From assembly GCA_009746045.1 (NCBI GenBank), contig RPFO01000079.1, positions 290,001 to 331,314 on the forward strand: a DNA stretch of 41,314 nucleotides. The letters run 5' to 3'. This document shows positions 38,701 through 41,314 of the stretch, in pieces (within the stretch, counting starts at the first letter, position 1; every line of letters starts with the position of its first letter). The notes beneath the pieces were generated by a model. The model searched no databases, had not been told where the DNA came from, and saw nothing but the letters and a program-made list of their open reading frames with translations. Source of the DNA: Mesostigma viride. Its lineage: Eukaryota; Streptophyta; Mesostigmatophyceae; Mesostigmatales; Mesostigmataceae. A program made the position numbers and the translations under genes.

Positions 38701-41314
38701 CAGTTTGCTACCGGCTGGCACACGTTTTCAGTGCATTTTGGGCTCCAGATTTAAATGCAACGTGCGGTTTGAGGCAGGGGAAAACATGCGTGGACGATAG
38801 GAATTATAGCACCGGCGGGCTTCCAAGTGCCGGACGGCAGCAGGCGGTACCACCATTCCGTGGCAGCTTGGCCCAGTTTGCTACCGGCTGGCACACGTTT
38901 TCAGTGCATTTTGGGCTCCAGATTTAAATGCAACGTGCGGTTTGAGGCAGGGGAAAACATGCGTGGACGATAGGAATTATAGCACCGGCGGGCTTCCAAG
39001 TGCCGGACGGCAGGCGGTACCACCATTCCGTGGCAGCTTGGCCCAGTTTGCTACCGGCTGGCACACGTTTTCAGTGCATTTTGGGCTCCAGATTTAAATG
39101 CAACGTGCGGTTTGAGGCAGGGGAAAACATGCGTGGACGATAGGAATTATAGCACCGGCGGGCTTCCAAGTGCCGGACGGCAGGCGGTACGCCGTACCAC
39201 CATTCCGTGGCAGCTTGGCCCAGTTTGCTACCGGCTGGCACACGTTTTCAGTGCATTTTGGGCTCCAGATTTAAATGCAACGTGCGGTTTGAGGCAGGGG
39301 AAAACATGCGTGGACGATAGGAATTATAGCACCGGCGGGCTTCCAAGTGCCGGACGGCAGGCGGTACCACCATTCCGTGGCAGCTTGGCCCAGTTTGCTA
39401 CCGGCTGGCACACGTTTTCAGTGCATTTTGGGCTCCAGATTAAATGCAACGTGCGGTTTGAGGCAGGGGAAAACATGCGTGGACGATAGGAATTAGCACC
39501 GGCGGGCTTCCAAGTGCCGGACGGCAGGCGGTACCACCATTCCGTGGCAGCTTGGCCCAGTTTGCTACCGGCTGGCACACGTTTTCAGTGCATTTTGGGC
39601 TCCAGATTTAAATGCAACGTGCGGTTTGAGGCAGGGGAAACATGCGTGGACGATAGGAATTATAGCACCGGCGGGCTTCCAAGTGCCGGACGGCAGGCGG
39701 TACACCATTCCGTGGCAGCTTGGCCCAGTTTGCTACCGGCTGGCACACGTTTTCAGTGCATTTTGGGCTCCAAGATTTAAATGCAACGTGCGGTTTGAGG
39801 CAGGGGAAAACATGCGTGGACGATAGGAATTATAGCACCGGCGGGCTTCCAAGTGCGGGACGGCAGGCGGTACCACCATTCCGTGGCAGCTTGGCCCAGT
39901 TTGCTACCGGCTGGCACACGTTTTCAGTGCATTTTGGGCTCCAGATTTAAATGCAACGTGCGGTTTGAGGCAGGGGAAAACATGCGTGGACGATAGGAAT
40001 TATAGCACCGGCGGGCTTCCAAGTGCCGGACGGCAGGCGGTACCACCATTCCGTGGCAGCTTGGCCCAGTTTGCTACCGGCTGGCACACGTTTTCAGTGC
40101 ATTTTGGGCTCCAGATTTAAATGCAACGTGCGGTTTGAGGCAGGGGAAAACATGCGTGGACGATAGGAATTATAGCACCGGCGGGCTTCCAAGTGCGCGA
40201 CGGCAGGCGGTACCACCATTCCGTGGCAGCTTGGCCCAGTTTGCTACCGGCTGGCACACGTTTTCAGTGCATTTTGGGCTCCAGATTTAAATGCAACGTG
40301 CGGTTTGAGGCAGGGGAAAACATGCGTGGACGATAGGAATTATAGCACCGGCGGGCTTCCAAGTGCCGGACGGCAGGCGGTACCACCATTCCGTGGCAGC
40401 TTGGCCCAGTTTGCTACCGGCTGGCACACGTTTTCAGTGCATTTGGGCTCCAGATTTAAATGCAACGTGCGGTTTGAGGCAGGGGAAAACATGCGTGGAC
40501 GATAGGAATTATAGCACCCGCGGCGCTTCCAAGTGCCGGACGGCAGGCGGTACCACAATTCCGTGGCAGCTTGGCCCAGTTTGCTACCGGCTGGCACACG
40601 TTTTCAGTGCATTTTGGGCTCCAGATTTAAATGCAACGTGCGGTTTGAGGCAGGGGAAAACATGCGTGGACGATAGGAATTATAGCACCGGCGGGCTTCC
40701 AAGTGCCGGACGGCAGGCGGTACCACCATTCCGTGGCAGCTTGGCCCAGTTTGCTACCGGCTGGCACACGTTTTCAGTGCATTTTGGGCTCCAGATTTAA
40801 ATGCAACGTGCGGTTTGAGGCAGGGGAAAACATGCGTGGACGATAGGAATTATAGCCGGCGGGCTTCCAAGTGCCGGACGGCAGGCGGTACCACCATTCC
40901 GTGGCAGCTTGGCCCAGTTTGCTACCGGCTGGCACACGTTTTCAGTGCATTTTGGGCTCCAGATTTAAATGCAACGTGCGGTTTGAGGCAGGGGAAAACA
41001 TGCGTGGACGATAGGAATTATAGCACCGGCGGGCTTCCAAGTGCCGGACGGCAGGCGGTACCACCATTCCGTGGCAGCTTGGCCCAGTTTGCTACCGGCT
41101 GGCACACGTTTTCAGTGCATTTTGGGCTCCAGATTTAAATGCAACGTGCGGTTTGAGGCAGGGGAAAACATGCGTGGACGATAGGAAATTATAGCACCGG
41201 CGGGCTTCCAAGTGCCGGACGGCAGGCGGTACCACCATTCCGTGGCAGCTTGGCCCAGTTTGCTACCGGCTGGCACACGTTTTCAGTGCTTTTTGGGCTC
41301 CAGATTTAAATGCA
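35741..41314. repeat. 170-bp satellite array, 32 full copies plus one partial
   Basis: Head-to-tail monomers beginning ATAGGAATTATAGCACCGGC. Starts: 35741 then every 170 bp to 38121, then 38287, 38457, 38627, 38797, 38970, 39140, 39317, 39486, 39653, 39823, 39993, 40163, 40333, 40502, 40673, 40843, 41011, 41181 (partial). The first 14 look identical by eye. Later ones vary from 166 to 177 bp through small indels. Each monomer has a TGCCG-ga-CGGCA dyad (first at 35772-35783), a KpnI-type GGTACC, and ATTTAAAT. No CENP-B-box-like TTCG is present on either strand. The array runs off the window end. Open frames across it are by-products. Confidence 0.97.

Noticed and set aside
38093-41138. Repeated MRQGKTCVDDRNYSTGG-type frames in the satellite
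   Set aside because: The 170-bp unit is not a multiple of three and the frames appear only where indels remove stops; this is a by-product of the array.
35741-41314. CRISPR array
   Set aside because: The repeats are contiguous with no spacers, and the genome is eukaryotic.
35741-41314. CENP-B box in the satellite monomer
   Set aside because: The core TTCG (or CGAA) does not occur in the monomer, so the motif cannot be present.

Overview
The window is nuclear DNA from a eukaryote, most probably a green-lineage (Viridiplantae) alga. It has one multi-exon gene with GT-AG introns, one intronless gene, LINE-type retrotransposon remains, DNA-transposon-like inverted-repeat elements, microsatellites and a satellite array. 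Nothing looks prokaryotic. The two genes I recognise, NUP155 and PEX19, resemble the land-plant proteins more than the animal ones. The species cannot be named from sequence alone.

Layout. 1-8.7 kb: a graveyard of short, mostly 5'-truncated retroelement copies in both orientations. They carry (TTAA)n tails, LINE ORF2 (reverse transcriptase) relics and ORF1-like (L1-type) relics. 9.56-18.03 kb, minus strand: a full NUP155 gene of seven exons that join in frame to 1,474 codons plus stop. Two of its introns hold large perfect or near-perfect tandem repeats pressed against the 3' splice site. 18.03-18.94 kb: a divergent promoter interval with two small tandem duplications. 18.94-19.84 kb, plus strand: PEX19, 298 aa with a CaaX end. 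20.97-28.1 kb: more retroelements, namely two ORF2-bearing copies and one ORF1-only copy, all on the minus strand, separated by anonymous DNA. 28.1-31.7 kb: mostly anonymous, with a retroelement C-terminal fragment and a 721-bp element with terminal inverted repeats and a TA target duplication.

31.84-35.4 kb: a roughly 0.95-kb sequence present twice in direct tandem. The first copy is split by a 1,706-bp insert with TTAACCCC...GGGGTTAA ends, and the second copy serves as the nearly empty site. 35.41-35.73 kb: four 41-43-bp repeats, then a very AT-rich strip. 35.74 kb to the window end: a head-to-tail satellite of 170-bp monomers, 32 complete and one partial. The size and organisation suggest a centromeric or subtelomeric satellite.

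The two host genes act in unrelated places (nuclear pore scaffold, peroxisomal membrane biogenesis) and share only a divergent intergenic region. The most interesting material is the retroelement community (ORF1-only and ORF2-only units, shared 3' stem-loops beside TTAA tails, tail-to-tail nesting), the repeat-loaded splice acceptors of NUP155, the filled/empty-site pair, and the satellite array with its boundary.
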